This document shows, in pieces, positions 10,518 through 22,381 of a DNA stretch of 42,767 nucleotides. The notes under the pieces were generated by a model. That model made no database searches. It was not told where the DNA came from and was given only the letters and a program-made list of their open reading frames with translations. The position numbers and the translations under genes were made by a program. Position 1 is the first letter of the stretch; the number at the start of each line of letters is the position of its first letter. Source of the DNA: Cudoniella acicularis (Eukaryota > Ascomycota > Leotiomycetes > Helotiales > Helotiaceae). Location of the stretch: NCBI GenBank assembly GCA_013054445.1, contig JAAMPI010000339.1, positions 1-42,767 of the forward strand, written 5' to 3'.

Positions 10518-13166
10518 TTAAGTGTAGAATGGAAGGGGCGTTACGAGGGTGAAGGTAACAGGAGAACCAGTCATCTGTACCCAGATTGTTAGAGGATCCG
10601 AGCCTAGCTGTTCAGTTACGAAGCCTTGAATATCTGTGACTGGGGCGGGAACCGTGACGGGGATTTTAGCATCGCACTTGTTGCTGTTGCAAGTCAACGT
10701 AACAGCCGTGATGGTTTTCGCTGTCGGGTTCGTGGTGTATGAAAGAATTGGGTTGCAAGCATCTCTGTTCATGCGATTCAAGAATGACAAAGCCATCTAT
10801 AAATCAAAATTAGTGGCGGGATGGTGGGTAGTCGGGTTGGAGACTTACATCGTCATGTTTCAACGAAATGACAGGCCAATCGATGCTAAACTCGTTAGTT
10901 TACAATTTCATTGCCGATTTGAAAATTCAACTCACAGTCTAACCAATTCTTGGACCATTGTCTCAACCCAAATTTGGAGCATTGAACCCTTTATCGAGAC
11001 GCCATTTACGACAGTCGACGGGGCAGTGACGTAGTTCATATTGGCTTGGTGGAACATGAAGGGGTCATGATGTAGACCGAGAAGGTGGCGGATGTTGGTG
11101 TTTTTCTCAATAGCCAATAAATCTGTCCAGTTACCTTTACCCGCAGATGTTTTTTGCCACTCAAGAACCGTGCAGTCGGGAAGAGGGCACTGGAGCGAGT
11201 CAATAAAATGGGGCGAAAAGGATGATAACATGAACATACATTGTAGTAGATGTTTGAAGCCCAGCGAGGGTTAATCTGGATGCCATCGTACCCATTGGCT
11301 GCTACAGTGGTCATGAGTGGCCAATGTTCATTTTGCTGGATGAAGAAATCAGTAAAATGACGGGGCCTGTACCAAGTTTTATTCCTACGCACCTTGTTCA
11401 TCAGAACTGGTCGAGTGTTGTCTCCAACAACAAAGATAATTCCATTATCCTTCCAGGCACGGAGAGCATCCCCATTATGCAGACCGGTAATAGCTGGTGG
11501 AATGATCCCCTGACTGCTGAACCTGTTGGCGGAGGAGAGCCCAACTTGTTTGAGCCAGGCGGTGTTCCATGAGATTTCTCGACTGACATCAAAGTAGGTG
11601 GCATTGTTTTGATCCTCGTGGGTAAAGGTATGTGAGACATGAGCAAAGGCGTCACGTTCGCGGCTTTTGCGAACCATTTCTTGAGATTGTCTAGGTTAGT
11701 ACAGCTGGTGGTGTAGGGGTAAGTATCGGGTGATGCTGGCCACAGATTCTGTCCAGTTCCAAGAGCTTTAGAGAATTCCAGTGGTGTATCAATCTGCTCG
11801 TCATACTCGATGGGGCCAGTTGTACATGCTGTCTCGCCGCTGGTAGTGTTGGCAGCCGACTGTATACAATTAGTTACCTCTGCCATCGGGGGTTGGGGTT
11901 AAGCCGTTCTGCCATACCTCAATGTTACCATTTCCGTTGTGTCCAATTTCAATAAAGTAGCTGCTACCTGCCGGTAACTTGGCATTGATCTTCGGTGTCC
12001 ACGAAACATGTTGAGCCAAGTCATCCGTAGTAACTGCGTAAGTAGTATTCGGTGGGCTGTATATATCCGTGATGAGAAACATGTCGTCGACTGCGCGCAA
12101 ACAGATTAGACTACAAAACTCTGAATTTAGTTTAAAAACTGAACTGACCCTGCGTATTCAAATTTATACGACGGTAACCCGCGTATAGGCCGCGTGTTGC
12201 CCATGTAATCCAAGCATGGTTTAGGAAATTTGAGGATGCGCTCCAGTCCGTTGCGAAAGTAGCAAACCACACCATCTAATATTGATTAGCATTTTCCCAT
12301 TCACTAAGAGTGAGACTCGTACCTGTTGACGTCCCCCAATTGTGTTGATAACGGCTGCTGTTGATATGTCAGAAAATCCCGTGGTTGGGCCAAATTGTGC
12401 AACCTCGACAGCCAAGGTTTTGTCGGTGATCTTCGCAGGATAATGATAGAGGCCCGTAGTGCTCACGCCCGCCCCGCTGGAATTTTATCAGAAATGTCTG
12501 TTAGTTCAGGTAGGAGATTCAAACTCACGTTTTAAGCCCTGATCCGGGGAACGCGGAAGTGTTTGTCAGACTGATCAATTGGTCTACTCCGGTAGCACAG
12601 CATCCGCCAAGAGCTGTGGTCCCAAATGCTGGTCCAGGATAGACATCAAGTCGAACCATTCGCACAGCAAATGTAACTTGGTACTGATAGAGCTGAGCCC
12701 ATTGAGCAGCGGTAAGCGCGCTTTGGAATCCATTGTTGGCAGTTTGGTAGCTGACTTCCGACAGGACCACTATTGCGCCATAGTTTCCGACAGTTGCACT
12801 GCTATTTAGCTGAGGTAGAGTGACGCCAGTGGAGGGTACGAGAACAACTTGATATGGAATGCCATAGCCATTCAGTCCGGAGTAGGCGGAGTAGGATGTT
12901 GCAGCGTCGCGAGCGAGTATCAAAACCGTGTTTCCAACACTGGTGACCGCAACACCAGGGACGGGTTCGTCGAGTTTCACACTAGTCGATGTGTTTAACT
13001 TGACAACAATGTTGTTTATGGTTGTTTGTATTGTTGGGACGACGGGCGCTGCAACTCTGGTGGCAGCAGGTACAACGACTTTCTCCCTCTCAATCTTCCT
13101 TTTAGCTTGAACGAAAGAAAAAGAAAGAGCCAAGACAGTGGCCTTGAAAATGAGATTCGTCAACAT
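10518..13166 (-). CDS. agd3: Agd3-like secreted polysaccharide deacetylase (CE18), eight exons with one single-base frame break
   Basis: Exons (- strand): 13166-12529, 12476-12323, 12275-12149, 12090-11918, 11877-11240, 11189-10936, 10885-10849 and 10796-10518. A signal peptide covers about residues 1-22 (hydrophobic, ending VQA). The adhesin-like N-terminal part contains VLILARD, GIPYQVVLVP and VRLDVYPGP. The deacetylase part has the aspartate pair in VDDMFLITD, SSYFIEIGHNGNG, the metal-site motif HVSHTFTH and HHDPFMFHQAN. A beta-rich C-terminus ends PLPFYT. The aspartates and histidines expected for deacetylation of N-acetylgalactosamine residues in galactosaminogalactan are present. The exon sum is 2300 nt, one short of 767 codons: the frame slips at the four-base T run 11665-11668 (+ strand), just before the HVSHTFTH motif. 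Either the gene is freshly broken or a base is missing in the assembly. Intron 4 (11878-11917) is only 40 bp. Confidence 0.87.
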
Positions 13167-15276
13167 TTTGACAGAAGTCTCTTGTGAGTAATCTTTGAAG
13201 TGATGAGTATGACTGAAGGACTGGGGAGGGAAGAAACAAGCTTCCAGTCCACATGTATATACTAAATAGTGCCACTGGGGTGCAGAAAATGCTCATGTAG
13301 TATTCGGAAAGCCAGAGCCACTTGGGATGACGGAAGGTCTTCCAGCCATGTCTGAAATTAAGCATCAAATGTGACATGACATGTCCGAGAGTGGACACGG
13401 AAGGTGATTGCAGGAGAAGGGCCTTCGCGGGTAGAATGGAAGAGGAGAGCCACGAGGCGGATGACCCAAACCCTCACTAGACAGGTAGGATTTATTGCAA
13501 GAAAAGCGATGTAATATGATACGATATTGCAAGAGATGGCCCATTGGTTAACTGCAGGCTGTTATGAACCCGCAGAACACGACCGAGGGCTTCTAGAAGT
13601 CTCTGATTCCCGGTCGTGGTCAGTCACGGTTGTGGTAGCAAGAAACATGCATTAAACATTGACAAGGAATGGTCGTGGTCGACTGCAGTGCCTAGTAACC
13701 GGAGATGGCTGGACAAGATGAGAATCTTAGCCCAGAGGCAGGCTGTTCCGGGGAATTCTGTACAGGACGGACACTGGTAAGGTTCATAATGCTTGGAGAT
13801 CTCAGATCGTTTGTTGCATTCCTTGAAGGTAGCCACCGGCAGTCCGGATCTTCTGTGCTGCACAATGATTTTTTTGTTCTTCACCAGCCGTTCCCCAGCT
13901 TTACCGGCCATCACAAATAGCCAAATGTTGTGCGGCTATACGAGGAGCGACATGGTTTGGAGGAGAGAAGCAGAAAATAAAGTGTTAATAGATTTTTAAT
14001 GTGGAAGAATTTGCGAAGTTGAGGCCGCATAGAAGGCAGCAGACGTTGATTTAACCTGCGGCCCAAGGATCGAGCCAAGAGTATTCTAACCTATTTTGGA
14101 CCTCACGTGTGGCTATTCCAAGGTCCCGCATAAATAGTTCTTCCTTCCCGTCCTTGGCGTCCGAGGCCGAACCACAATTTCTGATGCGTGTCTGCGCGGC
14201 AACTCCTCTCTCAACACCATACTTCGTACTTCGACAATTGGACACATCGAGGTCTCTTTCTCCCTTTTCTCCTTTACCTTGGAAATTGAAACGGAACGCA
14301 CACACGAATTTCCTCAATCAAACCATTCTCGATTTCGAACCATTCCATGGAATAACGCAAGGTGAAGAATGAGAGACTACAACGGATACAAAACGCGGGG
14401 GTTGAGTAGGAGGATGCGACATGGGTTATCTGATCCTCGATACTTCGAGTGTGCTTGCGGGCATCGGCATCACTCAAAAGTTGCATTGTCTTCCACTGCA
14501 GGAAGATATTATGTCGACTTGCAAGCATCGAGCCGATTCGGGAGCCACTATCGCAAAACGATCACTATCTGCGGGGACTGCGAGGACATATGACTTTTTG
14601 AGTACGCTTGAGGTGTCCGAAAACTGCTGTAGCGACAGCTGTCGTGTTAGTAGTCATGATCGGTCGCTAGGAGCTGGTTGTTTTCTACAGATGGTGAATG
14701 CTGTGCATTGCCAACAATCTAATTTTCCTTGATTTTTGTAGTTGTTTTGATATCGTTGAAGTGTTTTCATCAAGAGGGTTTGAACCGAGGTAACGATTTT
14801 ACTCTTTTCTACGTGTTAAAGCGCCCTCACTCAGGTCGAGCCGGCCCTCATCGCCTTAAGAGTTATCTTTTTGACAAGATTGCTGGTATGGTGTGTTTAT
14901 TGTCAGCAGATAGACGTTCGTATGACGAATACCATCTATCACGGAAATGTAATCAATATGCGGGATCGTTTAACGATGCGTCTTATTGGGCAATGGCTCC
15001 GCGCTACATTTACTCTCTAGGAGGCTTAATAGACCAGACTCAGAGTGGCGTTCAAAGTGTTCTGACCATTCTGGTTGTCCCAGGGTGGGCGCGCTGACGG
15101 ATCTAACCTGCCGACTACTTTAGATTGCGAATTTTTTTGAGTATAGTGTGTAGGAGTCTGAAGACAGTTACATGTACCCCCGAAAAGAATAAAAATTAGC
15201 CTGTGACCCTATTTTCAATTATTCACTAAGCGATTCCTCCAGGCTAAAGACGACCAACAGGCTTCAGTGACACAGC
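13167..15276. other. Two-kilobase region without recognisable genes
   Basis: This holds the agd3 promoter and then mixed sequence with short open frames on both strands (for example near 13.6-13.9, 14.1-14.7 and 14.7-15.1 kb), none resembling a known family. GGTCGTGGTC occurs at 13612-13621 and again near 13671-13680. Given its decayed neighbours it may include unrecognisable gene remains. No tRNA is seen. Confidence 0.45.
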
Positions 15277-17659
15277 ATGTCGACAGACGCCCCTTCATCG
15301 ACGCTCAAGGAATCCCTGCAAAATGATATTCGATTCCGAGCAATTTTTTTTGAAGGCAAACCCATAAAGCAAGCCCTTTCTGAAACTCCTTTCAAAAGTC
15401 TAAATGGCTATGAAGCAATTCGTATTGATAGGAATCCTTCTTCTATCATTGAAATAGTGATTGAGGTCTATGGGAAAGCCAAAGAGGGAGAACCCAGTAG
15501 GAATGGAGAAAGAGCCAGACTCAAACCGAATGAGGTTCAAAAGCCCACTATCATCATACACTCTAAAAGCCTTCAAAATGCCCTTCGGAAGGTCATTGAA
15601 TACTACCCCAGCCAAACGTTGACGGGGATAACTGTGGCAGTTCATCACCCATATAAAGCCCTCGTTCATCACTATAACGAATTACAGTCTTACAAGGACG
15701 GTTGCAGCAATTGCACAGGTACGATTACCTCCGCCGAAAAATGTCCAGATTCCCCCGAATCATCAAAATCAGCCACTCAAATCTGTGGTAAAGAAACCTC
15801 TCATAGCTTAGGAGTTTTGCTTGAGTATCTTCGACCCCACCTCATCGAGTATATCGACCCAGAGAAACAGGTACAACCAGACGCCTGCGCTTGCTATGTT
15901 CGATAGGCTTTGGCTACTTTTCAAGCCTTGCGAAGATGTTTATACCAAGATTGATGGCAAGGTTTCCGGACTTGTGGTCCAGGAAGTCTCTATCAAGCCC
16001 AAAATCGATAGCTCTAATCCACGCTATCGGAGTTCTTCTAAAGACGTTTCTGATAGGTGGATTATCACGGTTTGGGACCTTGCTTTTGCAGATGGGAGTA
16101 TTTCCAGACATACCCATAAATATTCGATTCCGGAATTTAGGGGCGAGTGGATCTGAGGGCTTGGAGGACGACGAAACACTCCTAAGAGAACCCTTGGACT
16201 TCGGAGGCGGAAAGAAATGGTCTCAATACAACAAAATCTGTCCCAAAACCAAGGGTGCCCTAACTGATCACCAATACTTCCTTTTCCCGTCAGTAATTGG
16301 AAGACTTGGCGTGGCAGAGAAGATGTGGAGTACGCTCACTATGTCGCGTTGCATTTTGAAGATATTTCATTAACTCCGTATGACAGTGACATTCGACATC
16401 GAAGATATTTTCGAAATTGAGTGGCCAGAGCCATCTAATTGTGCGATAGCCAAACTTGTTTTCTCGCCAGAGCGAGATGACCTTGAATTGTTGAAAGCCA
16501 CCATTCCAAAAAAGAACGGTGTGCGGAGAGAAACTAATTGGATCGCGGATTCAGTGAGAGACAAGGGCGCGGGCCTGGTGGTCTTGTTGCACGGTGAGCA
16601 ATTCACTGTCATTACACGTTACAATAGCTGACATAACACTAAGGCCCACCGGGGACTGGCAAATCATTCACAGTCGGTAAGTCATGTCTATCAATTAGAT
16701 TGAGATGCAATTGGGTTTGATAAGGATAGAATGCGTGCTGAATATACTCGGAGACCTCTACTCAATCTCACCATGTCAGATCTTGAGACCTTTGAAACTT
16801 CTACAATGACATACATCATGTAATGGTTTATGCTTGCGGATCATTGGCAAGCAATATTACTAGTTGACGAGGTCGACGTATTTCTCTAGAAAAGGAAGTC
16901 AAATGCATTGTTTCGGGACGGAATCATCTCAGGTGCGTGCCACTTATATATATAACCTCTTTATCTCATATCAGGCCAGTGTTTTGCATACCATTGATTA
17001 TTTCCCTGGTACATTATTCCTGGTGAGCTGCATCACTACATTGTCGAAATCCTTATCACGAATTTAAAAATGAAAACAGACAACGAATCGAATCGGCGAC
17101 GCTGACGACGCCTTATTGTCCCGAATACACATTGCGATCTACTTTAAGTCGCTGGACAACCACATGCGCATGAGTATTTGGAACAACCTTTTCAGCAAAC
17201 TGAAGGAGGAGCGGCCGGATATCTTAGTCACAGAGTGAGCCAAAAGATTCCTGTACAATGACCCGTCGCGTGTCGCTCTGTTGAACGGCAGGGAGGTCAA
17301 AAATGGTCCGTCTCACACCTTCCCTCATTTTCGTTACGATCGCTTGGAAGACAGTGCTAATATTATATGAAGCACTCCAAACCGCAATCCGACTGGCGAC
17401 ACTTGAGGTCCAAGGAAAGTCTGAGGACGGACCTGCGAAAACAATCGAAGTTCTCCAAGATCACTTCGAAAGGGTAATCAACCGTCGCAAAGCGTTCGCG
17501 GAGGATATAGATCGTATTAAAATAATGAACTAGGAGGAGTGTGTTGATGATACAGACAGTATTAAGAAAATGGATCAGTAGGACCCTGTTTCGAGTGAGG
17601 AACTTCGCAGGGATCGGAAGCTGAAAGAGAGTGAGTTCAAGGAACAGCTGAGGAAGTAG
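15277..17659 (+). pseudogene. Decayed fungal AAA+ ATPase (DUF7025-type N-terminal domain plus AAA core)
   Basis: The parts of the family appear in order but in broken frames. The N-terminal domain reads YYPSQTLTG...HHPYKALVHHY, followed by a one-base slip near 15875. FDRLWLLFKP and RWIITVWDL follow, with another slip near 16140. Then come LTDHQYFLFP, a TAA at 16371, and IVEIEWP-like sequence. A clean 50-bp intron (16594-16643) leads to Walker A GPPGTGKS (16644 on). A TAA lies at 16821. Walker B LLVDEVDVFL is followed by a TAG at 16887. Sensor region TTNRIGDADDALLSRIH starts at 17080 and KSLDNHMR follows. A TGA lies at 17236. The AAA lid reads AKRFLYNDPS, NGREVKN, ALQTAIRLATLE, HFERVINRRKAF, followed by TAG codons at 17531, 17578 and 17657. 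At least six in-frame stops and two or more slips make it non-functional. Intact relatives are cytosolic ATPases of unknown role. Confidence 0.8.
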
Positions 17660-17813
17660 GACTCAGTGCGTAAATGTATTATTTCCTTCGGAATTCTAAT
17701 ATTCCGTCTTTCCCTACTCCATAACCCCTGTTCCAATATCTCCCATTTCATTATCGCTCTCAGCCTGTCAGAAAAAAAGTTCACCGCCAATATGTGATTT
17801 TTGCAATTATAAC

Positions 17814-19462
17814 TCACGCCATTCTAAAAATCCTGAGCATGGCAGCTTTAAGAGGCTGAAAATTCAATTGCTTGCAGACCGAAACACCCAATATTTCTCT
17901 CGGACGGACAGTCTCTATCAAGGTGACGGTCTGACCTGGCGTCACAACAAGCGTTTCGACGAATTTCCCCGCATTTGGTCTTAAAACCTGAAGCAATCTC
18001 AAAATGTTGTCCTTAATTTCAATGTTTTTCCTGTCATCAATTCGCTGGAACCCATTTATGATGAAGATGTGGGTTGTTGTGAGAGATGCCACCAGATCTC
18101 TCAATACCGTCAAGGCTACGGGCAGAGATTCTTGAGACCCATCAAGAACGTCGAATTTTGCAGGATCGAGGTTGGTGAGTTGTGTCCCGCTTGCTTCAAT
18201 GTTATGAACCAGTTGATAAATCATTGAATAAGTCAGCCGGACAAGTGTATGCGATAGCTGAACTTTGTTATCCCCACCGCCGTTAAATTCAAGATGGCAG
18301 AGATAAGTAATGGCCGGTGTTTTCGCTTCTTTGGCTGCAATGTAAACACTTGACCCGATGAGAGAAAGTGCTGGGGCATTGAGTGCCTCTTTGATCTAGA
18401 GGAATTGTGACCCGGGAGATTTCTACTATTGCTGTAGACTTGATGTGATTCTTTTGTCGCCGTAAAATTGAGATGCTTAAAGGGTGAAGGTGCGAGAGAG
18501 GGGTTTGTGACAGTATTTCTCTAGTTTTGTAATGTAGTATTCCAGATTTTGTGGTGTATCGGAAAGCGGTGAAAAGGAGTGTTCCAATGGCTTCAAAAAT
18601 TCCGAGTTCGAAACCAGCTGCGGAGAAAGACGTGGGGAAATAAGTGGCGAAAGAAGCGGAGTGTTCGTTCGTGGTGTTGCTCCAGAATTTCCGTTATATT
18701 TCATTTCAGTGATTTTCCGCAAGATTCTTTCGCAAGTCGATGCTACTAACATATTTCTTTCGACAAGCGAGATTGAGGCTTGGTTTTGCAAACTCAGTTG
18801 ATCGTATAAGGAAAGCATGGCGTCTTCTAGGGGTTGGAGGTCCTCGTTTGTTGTTCATGTGTTCCGCGAGTAGTCCGTTATGGTTTCTGCAAATTTTAAG
18901 TGGACCAGTTCGGGGATTTCTCCAACATTTTCACTGAATAGAAATAAGTTTCAATTATTTTGTAGAATAATCTCGCGTTGAAAGACGAACAAATTCCACG
19001 AATTGACGAAAGTAGTTCAGAGCAAGAGAGAAAGCTTTCAAAATTTGTTACAAAAGAATGGTATCAAGAGTTTGCATATGACCCGCAACTTGAGCCTTTA
19101 ACACCTCCACCTTTTTTTTCTACGAAAAAATGCTATTGCAGTTTCCTCTTCACATTATTCATATAGCCTTTCTTCGACTGAGATCCCAAACTCGGTTCAT
19201 ACTTCTTCACTTCTGCCAGGAACTCCTCCACAGGTATTCTGATAGCGTTTACCTCTTGACTGATTTCTTCGAAGTTTGAGGGTTTGTTTTGAGCTTCGAC
19301 TACCTTTTGGACCCTATTAAGTGTTCCGCTGAGACGCTGCAGAAAGGAGACACTGTCTTGATGATGGTGCGAGGCTCCTGCAGCGCTGTCCAGTGCGTCT
19401 GCGACGTCTTTGAGGAATTCGATCGCGGCTAGGATATCATCCGCAGACCAGCCAAAGGACAT
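17814..19462 (-). pseudogene. Decayed fungal STAND/NACHT-associated protein
   Basis: The ATG at 19462 starts MSFGWSADDILAAIEFLKDV, a helical N-terminal domain typical of fungal STAND (NLR-like) and related proteins. It stops at TAG 19135-19133 after RKLQ, where relatives have tryptophan (RKLQW). The sequence continues out of frame as KKKVEVLKAQVAGHMQTLDTILL with another stop (TAA). A Ser/Pro-rich middle part lies at 18818-18477. The C-terminal part (about 18396-17814) reads SVYIAAKEAKTPAITYLCHL, LTYSMIYQLVHNIEASG and THIFIINGFQRIDDR, a degenerate P-loop-neighbour region as in proteins of this group. No intact nucleotide-binding site is left. Such genes are expanded and fast-evolving in fungi and are linked to self/non-self recognition. 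The exact subfamily is not certain. Confidence 0.65.
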
Positions 19463-20140
19463 GCTCTTATTTGCAAGATAGATATGAAATTTTGGGAGGA
19501 TTTTTGGACATAAATTGTACAGTAGTTACTATAGATTAGGAAAGCTTGCTACATCAGCCCACTATTATATTTCAGACAGAAGATGCTTGTCCCCAAGAAA
19601 ATCAGCCAATAACAGGAACTTCTGACATTTCTTGCATATTAGAAACTTACCAAATCAAAAGAAAAGAGGCTTGTGGAAGTTGGAATGCCCATCCGATTCC
19701 CGACGCCACAGTTGCCATGACAAGAGAGAAGCGACAGGTGATTAATGTCGTGATAAAATTCAAATTCTTGTAGTTTTTGATGCCCTTGCCACTGTAAGGT
19801 TGCCATTTAAAAGATCAAACCAATGTTTGAAACAGCTACTTTGCCTCAGTCTATGGGGAAGACGGCGCTTATGATTCACTGGCTCACAGCAAATAGGGGG
19901 GAGAAAAGGGCGGCAAAACCTCGGTAAAAACACTCCCCACGCGACGCGTTCTATTCACACCGCTGTTGCTAAGACACAACACACGTGCGCCTCGCCAATC
20001 AAGTAGTTCCAGACTAGAGACAGGAACTCCAACCTCCCATAATAAATATTCCTCTTCCCTTCCTCACTTCGAGATTCTTTTCTTCCTTTCTTCAACCTGT
20101 CTTTTGACAGAGGACAGAGTCCTGAGGGGAGAATACGAAC
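19463..20140. other. Intergenic region upstream of the MscL gene
   Basis: Promoter side of the MscL-like gene, with a pyrimidine-rich stretch at 20040-20105 just before its start. No gene is seen. Confidence 0.5.
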
Positions 20141-21087
20141 ATGCCTCGAATACGCCTTGAAGATAGTACGGAGCTCCTGCAACATGCGGGAGAGGAGGTT
20201 GTTGGGGGTGCCAAGAGGATGTGGGAAGGCTTCACCGACTTTGCGCTGCAGGACAACGTGTTGGAGGTTGCTGTTGGATTGATGTGAGTTTATTCTTCTA
20301 TTTTCTCGAAGATTTTTCTTTATCGTTCCTCATCTTCGCCATATCGCGTCACTTTTGGGATTCATATTTTCTCACGACCCCGCCATCTCGTTTTCGTTCT
20401 CACCCTCCCCATGTCATCTATGAGCCCTGGAAACTAATATCTCGTGACATAGCATCGCCGCAGCATTCACAACAGTGGTCACATCTTTCGTCTCTGAAAT
20501 TCTGCTTCCACCTCTTTCGCTTCTGCCTTTCGTCCACCGCAATCTTGATGAGAAATTCGCCGTCTTGAAGCGAGGCCCCAACTACAACTCTACGGATAGA
20601 CATGGATACAACACCGTCGATCAAGCAACTGAAGATGGCGCCGTGGTTATGGCTTATGGGTATGTCTCCCTCCCTCGTTCATCGCTCATTCAATTCATGG
20701 CATCTGCTTGAAGAAATTCCTTCAAGTGCCTCGCACGTGAGAACTTTAACATCATGATCAATGACTGATATGAAACTTCCAGTACATTCATCAACAAAAT
20801 TTTAAATTTCGCCGGTGTCGGTTTAGCACTCTACGTAGTAGCAGCACTGTATGACCGTTTCGGAGGGAGTGATCCAATCATCAAACACACGATCAAATGC
20901 AAATACTGTCGGAAAAGAATAAGTTCACGAGTAAGTCCCTTCTCTCCATTTCACGCATCACTTTACTTCAACATCCCAACCCACCTCTCACAAACAAAAC
21001 ACAATCAAAATCTAATAATCCCACCAGGCCAAACGCTGCATAAATTGCACAAGCTGGCAAGACGGCCGAGAAGAACGAATGCACTGA
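20141..21087 (+). CDS. Large-conductance mechanosensitive channel (MscL-type), fungal
   Basis: Exons: 20141-20283, 20453-20659, 20783-20930 and 21028-21087, in total 185 residues with consistent phases. The N-terminal amphipathic part is followed by WEGFTDFALQDNVLEVAVGL and IIAAAFTTVVTSFVSEILLPPLSLL, the MscL TM1 signature. The periplasmic-type loop contains GYNT, then FINKILNFAGVGLALYVVAALYDR forms TM2. The C-terminus does not end in the bacterial helical bundle: it carries CKYCRK and CINCTSW, four cysteines as two C-x2-C pairs. MscL homopentamers open under membrane tension and release solutes. Fungal homologues are known from genome annotation but little studied. The gene is intact and intron-rich while its neighbours on both sides are decayed. 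Confidence 0.9.
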
Positions 21088-22381
21088 CATCGACTACGCC
21101 CTAGCCCCCATTACCACTAAAAAATGCGACACACGAAACATGATAAACGAACGAAAATAACGAAACGACAAATGACGAAAGGAAACTGGCCGCCCGAATC
21201 GTACATACATACATACATGGCCTCTTTTCATTTGTATTTACACGGCCCAGCATAGGGGATTTTTCTTGCGTCTTTGTTTTTTGCTTTAAAGTCATAACGG
21301 GATACTCAGGATGTACACACATTGCTTTTACAGCGCTTCCCTTTGGTCAGTTAGTTAGTCATTTATGAGCGAATGCACACATGGAGTTGGATTGGATCAC
21401 GTTACTCTGTAAATGAAATTTTATCCTACGGAGTTTATTACGCCGGATTATTCATTCCGATTCTTAATGATTTTAAGTGAGAGTGAAACTGTTTATGTCA
21501 TGATTTGTCTTGGTTTCAAGGCGGAGCCGCATGGATCAAGCAGTTGATTCACCGCCAAAATCCAAGAAGCCGGCCACGTAGACTGCATCGAAAGGGCAGG
21601 GGTCCTCGGGCCCCCGAGGACTAGAGCTTCAAAAGCCTTTCTCCCGATGTCTTTCGAGACTTTTAAAAGTGCGCAATTGACAATCAACTACACCATGTTC
21701 CACTTTTGCCTTAATTCACATAAAGGAATCCTCTCAACCCCCCTTCCCCATTCCCATCGGAAATTCTCCTTTCTCACACATCATCGAATCCGTGCAGCCG
21801 ACGTGGCTACCGTAGCCTGCTCATTTCACGGCTCCAATCAAGGAGAGTCTATGCCATAAGGCCCATAATAAAACTAGAGCTTGAGCATAAGATCCAAGAT
21901 GAGTAGGTCTCTTGAATTGGGGTACAGAAGGAAGGAGTGGTAGGTGGAGGTGCTCTGTAGAATCACGTAACAGACACATTCCCCCCCCACCCCCAGGCTC
22001 TGACTCGAGACCGAATCAATATGCTACTTTTTAGTAGACTTCTGAAACCTCATTGGTAGTTGTTTGTTTATTTATATTCTAATTTTTTAATATGCTTAAT
22101 TTTGAACAAAGTGTTAATTTTTGTCTATCGTAGCACTTATTTAGATTTCTTAGAGAGAATATTAAAAATTGAATAATGTATCCACTTAATATTTATTTTC
22201 AATCAATTTTATCTACATAATTGGCTATCTTCTCTCTTATTTTGAGCTTCTTCATTAAGTTAGCTTCCACTATGTTAGCTCCCTCCCTTGTAGTTCGGAA
22301 ACACTCTGATGACCTTTGTTCCTTCTATGGACTATCAAATTGTCATTTATAAAAGATAACCCACAATTAGGGAATGGATAC
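21088..22381. other. Intergenic region with an AT-rich block
   Basis: 3' flank of the MscL gene, then sequence without genes. It contains the ACAT repeat at 21202-21218, a C-rich tract near 21980-21995 and a strongly AT-rich block at about 22060-22260. Confidence 0.5.
21202..21218. repeat. TACA microsatellite, four units
   Basis: Four perfect TACA units plus one base in the 3' flank of the MscL gene. Confidence 0.85.

Noticed and set aside
14760..14800. T-arm-like GGTTCAAACC on the - strand, possible tRNA
   Set aside because: No D-arm, anticodon stem or pairing acceptor stem is found around it.
13624..15097. Several open frames of 70-120 codons
   Set aside because: No family resemblance, overlapping on both strands, and located beside decayed genes; kept as unannotated sequence.
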